A DNA stretch of 6,083 bases from Flavobacteriaceae bacterium UBA3478 (GCA_002381155.1 DFQX01000045.1:1-6083), one strand, 5' to 3'; numbered from the stretch's first letter, positions 1 through 6,045 are shown. The notes: a model not told the origin generated them from the sequence alone. A program made the numbers and translations.

Positions 1-197
1 TGACTCACAAGCTCAGCAAGGCCTGGTTCGTACACCGGAAGCTGGTCTAAATCATCATGATTCCAAAGTGCGATACGTTCAGGGTTAATATCTGCTACGT
101 TGACCGTTATCTCAGGACACTGTGAAGCGATGACCGTCATCGTTGGTCCTCCAACGTAACCAGCACCGATACAGCATATGTTTTTAATTGCTTTCAT
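1..197 (-). CDS. ugd: UDP-glucose 6-dehydrogenase, N-terminal fragment (runs off the left edge)
   Basis: Only the first 65 codons are inside the window. The enzyme oxidises UDP-glucose to UDP-glucuronate with two NAD+, in the cytoplasm, supplying precursors for capsule, exopolysaccharide or lipopolysaccharide. The fragment shows the N-terminal Rossmann nucleotide-binding fold: a beta strand, then GAGYVGG (residues 11-17) as the dinucleotide-binding glycine loop, and D36 at the end of the second strand, where NAD-binding folds carry the acid that holds the adenosine ribose. YEPGL (56-60) is a conserved family motif. The CCIGAGYVGGPT opening followed by CPEI resembles the eukaryote-like subtype more than the shorter E. 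coli Ugd start. The ATG at 195-197 gives exactly the family N-terminus, and a promoter lies just upstream. It is separated from mnmE by 81 nt and probably has its own transcript. A different nucleotide-sugar dehydrogenase is possible but less likely. Confidence 0.88.
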   Translation of the reverse strand, partial: MKAIKNICCIGAGYVGGPTMTVIASQCPEITVNVADINPERIALWNHDDLDQLPVYEPGLAELVS

Positions 198-217
198 GTT
201 CTATTTAAATAGCGATT

Positions 218-246
218 CAAAGGTAGTTAATACTGAAGTTTCACAA
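218..246 (-). promoter_or_regulatory. Bacteroidota-type promoter for the UDP-glucose dehydrogenase gene
   Basis: On the minus strand TACCTTTG (225 down to 218) matches the TAnnTTTG -7 element exactly. A TTG (246 to 244) lies 18 nt upstream, close to the usual spacing of about 19 for the -33 element. Transcription would begin around 211-214, leaving a leader of roughly 14-17 nt before the ATG. This is the best promoter match in the window. The call rests on motif matching only. Confidence 0.6.
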
Positions 247-278
247 GGTACTTAAGTTACAGCGTAACGAAACACCAA

Positions 279-1661
279 TTATTTTCCGATACAGAAATTA
301 GAGAAAATAGACCCTAAAAGATCATCGGTGCTAACCTCACCCGTAATCTCTCCTAAATGGTGAATCACTTTACGAAGTGATATGGCAAAAAGGTCACTTG
401 GTATATTTTGGGCAATGCCTGATTCTAACTCGAATATTTCTTGTAGTGCACTATGCAAGGAACCGTAATGTCTCGAATTACTCACTACCGTTTCGTTTGT
501 CCCAGTTTTTGCTTGTAATACTCGTTGTACGAGTAGGTGCTTTAAGTCATCAATGGCAATTTTATTTTTTGCCGACAGCGATAAAAACTGAACGTTTTTA
601 GGAACCTCAAGATTTAAATCTTGATTAAGGTCGATTTTATTCAATAGAATCATCGTTCTCGAACGATCAATATTATGATTGTCGAGTAATGAAATGGTTG
701 TACTAAGGTCAGTCTGTGTCGTAGACACAGCATCAATGAGTAGGATTACAATATCAGCCTTCTGAGCACTTTCGATCGATCGAACGATTCCCAACTTTTC
801 AATTTGGTCACTCGTTTCTCTAATGCCTGCGGTATCAATAAATCGAAACAGAATACCGTCAATAATCAAGCGATCCTCAATGGTGTCCCTTGTAGTACCT
901 GCAATATCACTGACAATTGCTCGCTCCTCATTTAGAAGTGCGTTTAATAAGGTGGATTTACCTGCATTGGGTGCACCTAGTAAGGCTACCGAAACACCTT
1001 GTTTGATTGCGTTGCCATAAGCAAACGAATCTAGAAGCTCCTTAATTGATTTTTTTAGTTTTTCTAATAAACTTTTCAATTCATCCCTACTCGCGAAGGT
1101 CACATCTTCTCCTGAAAAATCTAGTTCTAGTTCAATCATAGAAGCCATGTGGATGAGTTGAGCCCGAAGATCTTTAAGTGCTTCTGTAAATCCGCCTCTC
1201 ATTTGGTTGATAGCCAACTTATGTGCAGCTTCACTTTCTGAAGAAATGAGATCAGCTACCGCCTCAGCTGTGGTCAGTGACATTTTTCCATTCAAAAAAG
1301 CACGCTTGGTAAATTCTCCAGGTTCTGCAATTCTACAACGTTTAGTCGCAACGAGCTGATTTAAAAGTGTTTGCTGAATATAGGTGCTCCCATGGCATGA
1401 AATTTCAACTACGTTTTCACCAGTATACGATCTAGGTGCTTTAAATAGACTTACTAAAGCTTGGTCAATAATTTGATGATTGAAGACAATATCTCCTAGA
1501 TGTATGGTATGAGAATCCTGGTCACTTAATTTTTTGGGTCCTAGAGGTTTAAAATGTTCGTTTATTAGATCGATGGCATCGGGTCCTGATAAACGAATTA
1601 CGGCAATAGCTCCTGCACCTGGCGCAGTGGCTATTGCCGCAATGGTATCGTTGAAAAGCAT
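279..1661 (-). CDS. mnmE: tRNA uridine-5-carboxymethylaminomethyl(34) synthesis GTPase MnmE
   Basis: MnmE works with MnmG (GidA) to build the cmnm5 or related group on uridine 34 of tRNAs that read split codon boxes. It uses a folate one-carbon donor and K+-activated GTP hydrolysis. At 460 residues it is full length. Residues 1 to about 120 form the folate-binding, dimerising domain, followed by the conserved GEFTKRAFLNGK stretch and a helical domain into which the G domain is inserted. The G motifs are all present: GAPNAGKS (229-236, N232 being the predicted K+ ligand), AGTTRD (254-259), DTAG (276-279), NKID (341-344) and SAK (363-365). E288 corresponds to the catalytic Glu282 of the E. coli enzyme. 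The protein ends in C457-IGK, the family's C-terminal signature with the functionally required cysteine. Its ATG lies one nucleotide after the dnaN stop, so it is almost certainly co-transcribed and probably translationally coupled with dnaN. Confidence 0.98.
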   Translation of the reverse strand: MLFNDTIAAIATAPGAGAIAVIRLSGPDAIDLINEHFKPLGPKKLSDQDSHTIHLGDIVFNHQIIDQALVSLFKAPRSYTGENVVEISCHGSTYIQQTLLNQLVATKRCRIAEPGEFTKRAFLNGKMSLTTAEAVADLISSESEAAHKLAINQMRGGFTEALKDLRAQLIHMASMIELELDFSGEDVTFASRDELKSLLEKLKKSIKELLDSFAYGNAIKQGVSVALLGAPNAGKSTLLNALLNEERAIVSDIAGTTRDTIEDRLIIDGILFRFIDTAGIRETSDQIEKLGIVRSIESAQKADIVILLIDAVSTTQTDLSTTISLLDNHNIDRSRTMILLNKIDLNQDLNLEVPKNVQFLSLSAKNKIAIDDLKHLLVQRVLQAKTGTNETVVSNSRHYGSLHSALQEIFELESGIAQNIPSDLFAISLRKVIHHLGEITGEVSTDDLLGSIFSNFCIGK

Positions 1662-1662
1662 A

Positions 1663-2781
1663 TTAACTGTTTAGCATCACCGGCATAACAAGCATGGTAA
1701 TACTTTCTCCGGCATCAAGTCCATCAACAGGTGTCAGTAATCCTGCTCTGTTAGGTAGGCTCATTGCTAATTGTACATCCTCACAATCAAGGGCGTTAAG
1801 CATTTCTGTTAAGAAGCGAGAATTAAATCCGATCTGAAGATCATCACCTTGATAGGAACAACTTAAACGTTCGTCAGCCTTGTTACTATAATCAACATCT
1901 TCAGCCGAAATATTAATTTCAGCGCCTGCCATTTTAAGGCGAATTTGGTGAGTGGTCTTATTAGAGAAAATCGAAACTCTTCGAACTGAAGCTAGGAATT
2001 GCGCTCTTGAAACCGTTAAAAGGTTCGGATTTTCTTTTGGTATTACTGCTTCGTAATTAGGATACTTACCATCGATTAAACGACTGATAATTTCGATATT
2101 GTCGAAACTAAACTTGGCATTAACCTCTGTATGAGTAACCGAAACGTTTTGATCATGACCAATCAGTATGCTTTTAAGCACATTTAATGGCTTCTTAGGC
2201 ATAATAAATTCGGCTGCCGAGTTGGCACGACAATCGTCTCTTCGATACTTCACTAACTTATGTGCATCGGTAGCAACAAAAGTGATGTTTGAAAGATCAC
2301 ATTGGAATAATACACCACTCATCACAGGTCTCAGATCATCGTTACCAGCAGCGAATAATGTTTTAGAAATAGCTGTAGCTAAAATATCTCCTTTAATTTC
2401 AAAACCTTCGGCTTCGTTAAGACTTACGGGTTTTGGGAAATCATTACCATCTGCAGAGGCTAAGGCGTACTTACCATTTGCGGCACTGATTTCTACCGTA
2501 CCATTGTCAGAAACGATAAAGGTGAGAGGTTGTTCAGCAAATGTCTTTAGAGTATCTAGAAGAAGTTTTGCTGGTAATGCAATTACGCCAAAGTCACTAG
2601 AATCAACCTCTAATTCTGCACTGATGGTTGTTTCTAAATCTGAGGCGATCAGCTTTAAGCTTGATTCCTTTAAATCAAATAAAATATGATCTAAAATAGG
2701 AAGGGTGTTATTAGTTGCAATAACTCCTCCTAATATTTGTAGGTGATCCTTTAAATAAGAACTTGAGACTATAAATTTCAT
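1663..2781 (-). CDS. dnaN: DNA polymerase III subunit beta (sliding clamp)
   Basis: This is the ring-shaped homodimer that encircles DNA and tethers the replicative polymerase; it also recruits repair proteins through a hydrophobic pocket. At 372 residues it has the normal length and covers the three clamp domains (roughly 1-120, 121-245 and 246-372). Recognisable family blocks are the MKFIVSSSYL start, LRPVMSGVLF (150-159) and TDAHKL (171-176). The C-terminal LVMPVML (364-370) corresponds to the E. coli VMPMRL tail that lines the protein-binding pocket, with Met in place of the Arg. No disruption is seen. dnaA is not adjacent and I found no DnaA boxes, so there is no sign of a replication origin here. 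The gene follows the DUF62 gene after 39 nt and is followed by mnmE after one nucleotide. The start ATG at 2779-2781 fits the family N-terminus. Confidence 0.98.
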   Translation of the reverse strand: MKFIVSSSYLKDHLQILGGVIATNNTLPILDHILFDLKESSLKLIASDLETTISAELEVDSSDFGVIALPAKLLLDTLKTFAEQPLTFIVSDNGTVEISAANGKYALASADGNDFPKPVSLNEAEGFEIKGDILATAISKTLFAAGNDDLRPVMSGVLFQCDLSNITFVATDAHKLVKYRRDDCRANSAAEFIMPKKPLNVLKSILIGHDQNVSVTHTEVNAKFSFDNIEIISRLIDGKYPNYEAVIPKENPNLLTVSRAQFLASVRRVSIFSNKTTHQIRLKMAGAEINISAEDVDYSNKADERLSCSYQGDDLQIGFNSRFLTEMLNALDCEDVQLAMSLPNRAGLLTPVDGLDAGESITMLVMPVMLNS

Positions 2782-2785
2782 AACA

Positions 2786-2793
2786 CAAATATA
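2786..2793 (-). promoter_or_regulatory. Candidate -7 promoter element directly upstream of dnaN
   Basis: TATATTTG on the minus strand (2793 down to 2786) matches TAnnTTTG exactly and ends four nucleotides before the dnaN ATG. If used, transcription would start at or next to the start codon, giving a leaderless or nearly leaderless mRNA. No TTG is found at the expected -33 position (about 2813-2815). The octamer is part of a perfect 12-bp palindrome (2786-2797), and the match may be chance in AT-rich DNA. Read-through from the DUF62 gene, with no terminator in the 39-nt gap, is the alternative. Confidence 0.35.
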
Positions 2794-2820
2794 TTTGAAA
2801 ACTAGGTTTTGCCGACCGAT

Positions 2821-3663
2821 TTAAGTTTCACTTATAAACAATAGGTTAACACTTGAACCTATTTGCATTCCTAAAAGTGTCTCGGCAGATCCTGACGACC
2901 CTGGCACTCCTTTATAGATACTAATTTGCAGATGACCAGCAGTGTTGTAATGAGCAATTTGTTTGCCTAGTGCAGCCCTATTGGCTGATTCGTCTTTTAG
3001 TATTCTTGAGGAGAAATCATTCAGGTTTTCATAGATGTGATCAATCTGATGATTTCTAAGATGAACCTGTGTTTTTCGCCCTGATCTTCTCGCCTCAACA
3101 TCTACCTTACGGATGTTCGATACAAGATTTCCGAATCGATCAATATAGATCACTTCACCAAAGATCTGACTAGCATCCTCGCCAATGATTCCGAACTGCT
3201 CAGGGTAATTGTATAAGTCTTGTACCTGTTTCCCAAGCAGAGCCAATGACCCGCCTTTTAATAGGTGGGTGGCAACTTTACTAAAGGTTTCTAACTCTAC
3301 AAAATCTGAAAAGTCTGTGTAAGCTGTAATTACGATTACCTCTTCAATATTAGATAAACCGACGATGGCTGGAATAATGCCGTTATCAGCAGCTATAAAA
3401 AAGTGATTTTTTGCCTTTACAATAACATGACGCCCACCAGGGGTAATCGAGCTATTTATGCCAATGATATGAATACTTTTTTCTGGAAATTCTGAGTACG
3501 CGTTTCGTACTACATAGGCAGCCTCTTTAAGATTAAAAGGACTGATTTCGTGTGAGATATCAACAATACTTGCCGAAGCATTTAAGGTCAGTATTCTCCC
3601 TTTTACTTGAGCTATAAAGTGATCTTTCAGACCAAAATCGGTGGTCAAGGTGATTACTGCCAT
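2821..3663 (-). CDS. SAM hydroxide adenosyltransferase-family (DUF62) protein
   Basis: Characterised members hydrolyse S-adenosylmethionine to adenosine and methionine; fluorinase and the SalL chlorinase share the fold. The 280-residue length is normal. Family motifs are the N-terminal LTTDFGLKD (6-14), VDISH (34-38), AADNG (91-95), and YIDRFGN (173-179) opening the C-terminal beta-barrel domain. The C-terminal NTAGHLQI and LLGMQIG segments line the adenine side of the pocket in relatives. The catalytic region is unusual. Where the Pyrococcus enzyme has Asp68, Arg75 and His127, a by-eye alignment places N70, G77 (with R78 adjacent) and S128. Activity as a SAM hydrolase is therefore uncertain. 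There is no signal peptide or membrane segment, so it should be cytoplasmic. It is divergent from phoH (79 nt apart) and lies 39 nt upstream of dnaN in the same direction. The ATG at 3661-3663 is followed at once by the conserved first strand. I found no convincing promoter for it in the gap. Confidence 0.85.
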   Translation of the reverse strand: MAVITLTTDFGLKDHFIAQVKGRILTLNASASIVDISHEISPFNLKEAAYVVRNAYSEFPEKSIHIIGINSSITPGGRHVIVKAKNHFFIAADNGIIPAIVGLSNIEEVIVITAYTDFSDFVELETFSKVATHLLKGGSLALLGKQVQDLYNYPEQFGIIGEDASQIFGEVIYIDRFGNLVSNIRKVDVEARRSGRKTQVHLRNHQIDHIYENLNDFSSRILKDESANRAALGKQIAHYNTAGHLQISIYKGVPGSSGSAETLLGMQIGSSVNLLFISET

Positions 3664-3706
3664 GAATTGTTAATAGAATTATAGATTCCTCTGTGGGTAT
3701 TTTAGC

Positions 3707-3714
3707 TAAGTTTG
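3707..3714 (+). promoter_or_regulatory. Candidate -7 promoter element for phoH-purC
   Basis: TAAGTTTG matches TAnnTTTG exactly and lies 28 nt before the TTG start of phoH. It predicts a transcript start near 3719-3721 and a leader of about 22 nt. No TTG is present at the expected -33 distance (around 3685-3687), so support is moderate. It sits in the 79-nt divergent gap shared with the DUF62 gene; no other strong signal was seen in that gap. Confidence 0.4.
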
Positions 3715-3742
3715 TTTGAGGTAAAATTAGTGAAAAGATATT

Positions 3743-4705
3743 TTGAACGAACTCATCATTGAACTTACAGATATCAGTGCCCAAGACTTTTTTGGGATGA
3801 ATAATGAGACGATAACCTCTCTCAAGAATTATTTCCCAAAATTGAAAATTGTTGCCCGCGGGAACAAGGTTAAGGCCTTTGGTGACGAAGTGGTATTAGA
3901 TGAATTCGAAAAGCGTTTTGATTTGTTAACCTCTCATTTTGCACGCTACAACCGACTAGATGAGAATAGCCTCGAGCGTATTCTTGCTTCAGACGATTCT
4001 GAGGTTACTGCACTCAATGATATTCCAGAATCTTCAGATGCTACCCTCGTTCACGGAGTTAATGGGCGAAAAATAAAAGCTCAAACTCTAAATCAAAGAA
4101 GATTGGTTGAGGCTGTTCAGCAAAACGACATGGTATTCGCTATTGGTCCTGCGGGGACCGGTAAAACCTACACAGGTGTAGCGCTTGCCGTAAAGGCGCT
4201 TAAAGAAAAACAAGTTCGTAGAATCATTTTAACCAGACCTGCCGTTGAAGCAGGAGAAAGTTTAGGGTTTTTACCGGGGGATTTGAAAGAAAAGTTAGAT
4301 CCGTATATGCAGCCTTTGTACGATGCACTGCGAGATATGATTCCTCCTGAAAAATTAGAGAATTATCTCGAGACTGGTGTGATTCAAATTGCTCCAATGG
4401 CATTCATGCGCGGAAGAACTCTTGATGGCGCCTTTGTAATTCTCGACGAGGCTCAAAATACCACCCACGCCCAAATGAAAATGTTTCTTACCCGGATGGG
4501 AAAGAATGCCAAGTTTCTTCTTACAGGTGACCCTGGACAGATTGATTTGCCACAAAGAGTAATATCAGGATTAAAAGAGGCGCTCCTTGTTTTGAACAAA
4601 GTCGAGGGAATTGGAATTGTTTATTTAGACGATAAAGACGTAATTCGCCACCGCTTAGTTAAGAAGGTTATAGATGCCTATAAAAACATAGAACATCAAA
4701 ATTAA
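3743..4705 (+). CDS. phoH: PhoH family ATPase (PhoH-like protein, TTG start)
   Basis: A cytoplasmic P-loop ATPase whose fold resembles superfamily 1 helicase domains. E. coli relatives (PhoH, YbeZ) are linked to RNA metabolism and ribosome maturation, but the exact role is not settled. The 320-residue protein has an N-terminal region with the FPKLKIVARGN block (31-41), then the ATPase domain: Walker A GPAGTGKT (135-142), the TRPAVEAGESLGFLPGD region (164-180), Walker B FVILDEAQN (231-239), TGDPGQID (261-268), and R302/R304 near the end as candidate arginine fingers. An in-frame TGA at 3731-3733 limits the start. TTG at 3743 is chosen because it restores the NELIIELTDIS...DFFG opening that I recognise in Bacteroidota homologues; the first ATG (3797-3799) would remove 18 residues including that block. 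The usual partner ybeY is not adjacent. purC begins one nucleotide after the stop, implying an operon. Confidence 0.95.
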   Translation: MNELIIELTDISAQDFFGMNNETITSLKNYFPKLKIVARGNKVKAFGDEVVLDEFEKRFDLLTSHFARYNRLDENSLERILASDDSEVTALNDIPESSDATLVHGVNGRKIKAQTLNQRRLVEAVQQNDMVFAIGPAGTGKTYTGVALAVKALKEKQVRRIILTRPAVEAGESLGFLPGDLKEKLDPYMQPLYDALRDMIPPEKLENYLETGVIQIAPMAFMRGRTLDGAFVILDEAQNTTHAQMKMFLTRMGKNAKFLLTGDPGQIDLPQRVISGLKEALLVLNKVEGIGIVYLDDKDVIRHRLVKKVIDAYKNIEHQN

Positions 4706-4706
4706 G

Positions 4707-5660
4707 ATGACGAACACATTGATGCATAACGACTTTCATTTTAAAGGACAAAAGTCGGTTTACCGAGGAAAAGTAAGAGAGGTATATACCCTAGATAACG
4801 GACTATTGGTGATGGTTGCCACCGATAGGCTTTCTGCTTTTGACGTTGTTATGCCCAAAGGAATCCCTTTTAAGGGGCAAATATTGAACCAGATTGCCAC
4901 ACGTATGCTTCAGGAAACCTCTTCAAAGGTTCCGAATTGGTTGCTTGCTACTCCTGATCCTAATGTTGCCATTGGAAAGGCTTGTGAACCCTTTAAAGTT
5001 GAAATGGTAATTCGTGGGTATTTAGCGGGACACTCGGCACGTGAATACGCTAAAGGTAAGCGTACGCTGTGTGGAGTAGCCTTACCTGAAGGTCTTAAAG
5101 AAAATGATGCTTTTCCAGAACCTATAATTACTCCAGCAACAAAAGCGGAACAAGGAGATCACGATGAGGATATCTCACGAGAGGAGATTTTATCAAGAGG
5201 AATTGTAAGTGAAGCTGACTATTTAGTACTTGAAAAATACACTCGTACTTTATTTGAAGAAGGCACTCGTATTGCAAAGGAGAGAGGGCTTCTCTTAGTA
5301 GATACCAAATATGAATTCGGGAAAACCGATGAAGGAGAGATCGTCTTAATTGATGAGGTGCATACGCCTGATTCATCTAGATACTTTTATGCGGATACTT
5401 ATGAGGAGCTTCAAAGAAATGGATCACCTCAAAAGCAACTATCAAAAGAATTTGTTCGACGTTGGTTGATCGATAACAATTTTCAGGGACTTAAGGGGCA
5501 AACGCTACCACACATGAGTGACGAATATATTGAAGGAGTATCTGAGCGTTATATTGAGTTGTACGAAGCGATCACTGCTGAAAAATTTATCAAAGCAGAT
5601 ACCGATGACTTACAAGTGCGGATTGAAAAAAATGTAAATGACTATTTAGAAAACTTATAA
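4707..5660 (+). CDS. purC: Phosphoribosylaminoimidazole-succinocarboxamide synthase (SAICAR synthase)
   Basis: This enzyme catalyses the ATP-dependent joining of CAIR with aspartate to form SAICAR in de novo purine synthesis, in the cytoplasm. At 317 residues it belongs to the long, yeast Ade1-like form rather than the roughly 237-residue E. coli form. Motifs in order: YRGKVREVY (19-27, nucleotide-binding loop), ATDRLSAFD (38-46, SAICAR synthase signature), VIRGYLAG (101-108), the long-form insertion around 109-150 ending with TPATKAEQGDHDE (142-154), LVDTKYEFG (197-205) and DEVHTPDSSRY (216-226). All expected core motifs are intact. The ATG at 4707-4709 follows the phoH stop after one nucleotide; a second in-frame ATG at residue 6 is a minor alternative. 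The one-nucleotide junction suggests translation coupled to phoH. No PurR-type or purine-riboswitch leader is visible, since there is no room for one between the genes. Confidence 0.97.
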   Translation: MTNTLMHNDFHFKGQKSVYRGKVREVYTLDNGLLVMVATDRLSAFDVVMPKGIPFKGQILNQIATRMLQETSSKVPNWLLATPDPNVAIGKACEPFKVEMVIRGYLAGHSAREYAKGKRTLCGVALPEGLKENDAFPEPIITPATKAEQGDHDEDISREEILSRGIVSEADYLVLEKYTRTLFEEGTRIAKERGLLLVDTKYEFGKTDEGEIVLIDEVHTPDSSRYFYADTYEELQRNGSPQKQLSKEFVRRWLIDNNFQGLKGQTLPHMSDEYIEGVSERYIELYEAITAEKFIKADTDDLQVRIEKNVNDYLENL

Positions 5661-5670
5661 AGTTTTTTTT
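5650..5670 (+). terminator. Possible weak terminator overlapping the purC stop
   Basis: AAAACTT (5650-5656) and AAGTTTT (5660-5666) can pair over a 3-nt loop, and the run of T continues to 5670. The stem holds a single G-C pair and contains the TAA stop of purC, so it would be a poor intrinsic terminator. Partial read-through into the cold-shock gene is expected. Confidence 0.3.
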
Positions 5671-5713
5671 AGAGATAATTGACTGAAAATCATTTATTGT
5701 CAGGTAAATAGCG

Positions 5714-5721
5714 TTCCTTTG
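5714..5721 (+). promoter_or_regulatory. Candidate -7 promoter element for the cold-shock gene
   Basis: TTCCTTTG, followed by CA, differs from TAnnTTTG at one position. It would start transcription near 5726-5728 and give a leader of about 13-15 nt. The nearest upstream TTG (5697-5699) is only 14 nt away, shorter than the usual spacing. The 80-nt gap between purC and this gene holds nothing else that I recognise. Confidence 0.35.
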
Positions 5722-5740
5722 CAGCAGAATTAAATTTATT

Positions 5741-5932
5741 ATGACTGGAACAGTAAAATTTTTCAATGAAACCAAAGGTTTTGGTTTTATTACCAATGAT
5801 GAAACAGGAGAAGACGTGTTTGTTCACGTAACTGCTTTACGCGGGCTTCGTATTAACGAAGGTGACGCTGTTTCTTACGAAGAAGAGGCCGGAAAAAAGG
5901 GTACTCAAGCCGCCAATATTGAATTGATTTAA
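5741..5932 (+). CDS. Cold-shock domain protein (CspA family)
   Basis: A 63-residue single cold-shock domain: a five-stranded OB-fold that binds single-stranded RNA or DNA and commonly acts as an RNA chaperone in the cytoplasm. The chain opens with TGTVKFFN (2-9, the usual KWFN having Phe instead of Trp), followed by RNP1 KGFGFI (12-17) and RNP2 VFVHV (26-30). In RNP2 the Phe that normally follows His in E. coli CspA (VFVHF) is replaced by Val, and KKGTQAANI (52-60) forms the last strand. Length is normal and the gene appears intact. The ATG at 5741-5743 fits the family start. It lies 80 nt after purC and ends before a strong terminator, so it can be monocistronic or the last gene of a phoH-purC read-through transcript. 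The leader cannot hold the long thermosensing 5' region of E. coli cspA. Cold induction therefore cannot be inferred. Confidence 0.95.
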   Translation: MTGTVKFFNETKGFGFITNDETGEDVFVHVTALRGLRINEGDAVSYEEEAGKKGTQAANIELI

Positions 5933-5955
5933 TACAAACAATATATTGCGTTATC

Positions 5956-5983
5956 AAAAAGCAGCCTTTCGGCTGCTTTTTTT
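5956..5983 (+). terminator. Intrinsic terminator after the cold-shock gene
   Basis: GCAGCC (5961-5966), loop TTTC, GGCTGC (5971-5976), then seven T (5977-5983). Five A precede the stem, so the hairpin can extend by A-T pairs and may also act on the minus strand. It begins about 24 nt after the stop of the cold-shock gene. Confidence 0.92.
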
Positions 5984-6002
5984 ATGGATTTATTTAGAGA
6001 AT

Positions 6003-6035
6003 AAAAAAACCGAATAGCTGCTGAGATATTCGGTT
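6003..6035 (-). terminator. Intrinsic terminator of the minus-strand tRNA gene
   Basis: On the minus strand AACCGAATA (6035-6027) pairs with TATTCGGTT (6016-6008) across a 10-nt loop, and the strand continues with T to 6003. It starts about 10 nt beyond the tRNA 3' end. Seven A on the plus strand (6003-6009) give the T-run. Confidence 0.75.
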
Positions 6036-6045
6036 CTTCTGATTG

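Noticed and set aside
256..268. Inverted repeat GTTAC-AGC-GTAAC after mnmE
   Set aside because: The stem is only 5 bp with a 3-nt loop and no T-run follows on the minus strand, so it is not a credible terminator for mnmE.
377..1020. Two open frames of 74 and 65 codons on the plus strand inside mnmE
   Set aside because: They are antisense to an intact conserved gene, with no motif and no sign of their own initiation region.
2168..2689. 173-codon open frame on the plus strand, antisense to dnaN
   Set aside because: It lies entirely inside the clear dnaN coding region, and its translation shows no recognisable domain. It is rich in Ser and Leu, as expected from reading a conserved gene on the opposite strand.
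1663..2820. Possible replication origin next to dnaN
   Set aside because: dnaA is absent, no DnaA-box cluster was seen, and only 39 nt separate dnaN from its upstream neighbour.
3664..3742. Minus-strand promoter for the DUF62 gene (TATAAT-like string near 3680-3685)
   Set aside because: No matching upstream element was found at a suitable distance and it does not fit TAnnTTTG, so no call was made.
3560..3784. 74-codon minus-strand frame spanning the DUF62/phoH divergent gap
   Set aside because: It overlaps the starts of two well-supported genes in other frames and has no family resemblance.
4355..5796. Minus-strand open frames inside phoH, inside purC and across the purC-cold-shock gap (66 to 82 codons)
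   Set aside because: All but the last lie within intact conserved genes. The last one covers the end of purC and the cold-shock start, and its product has no recognisable features.
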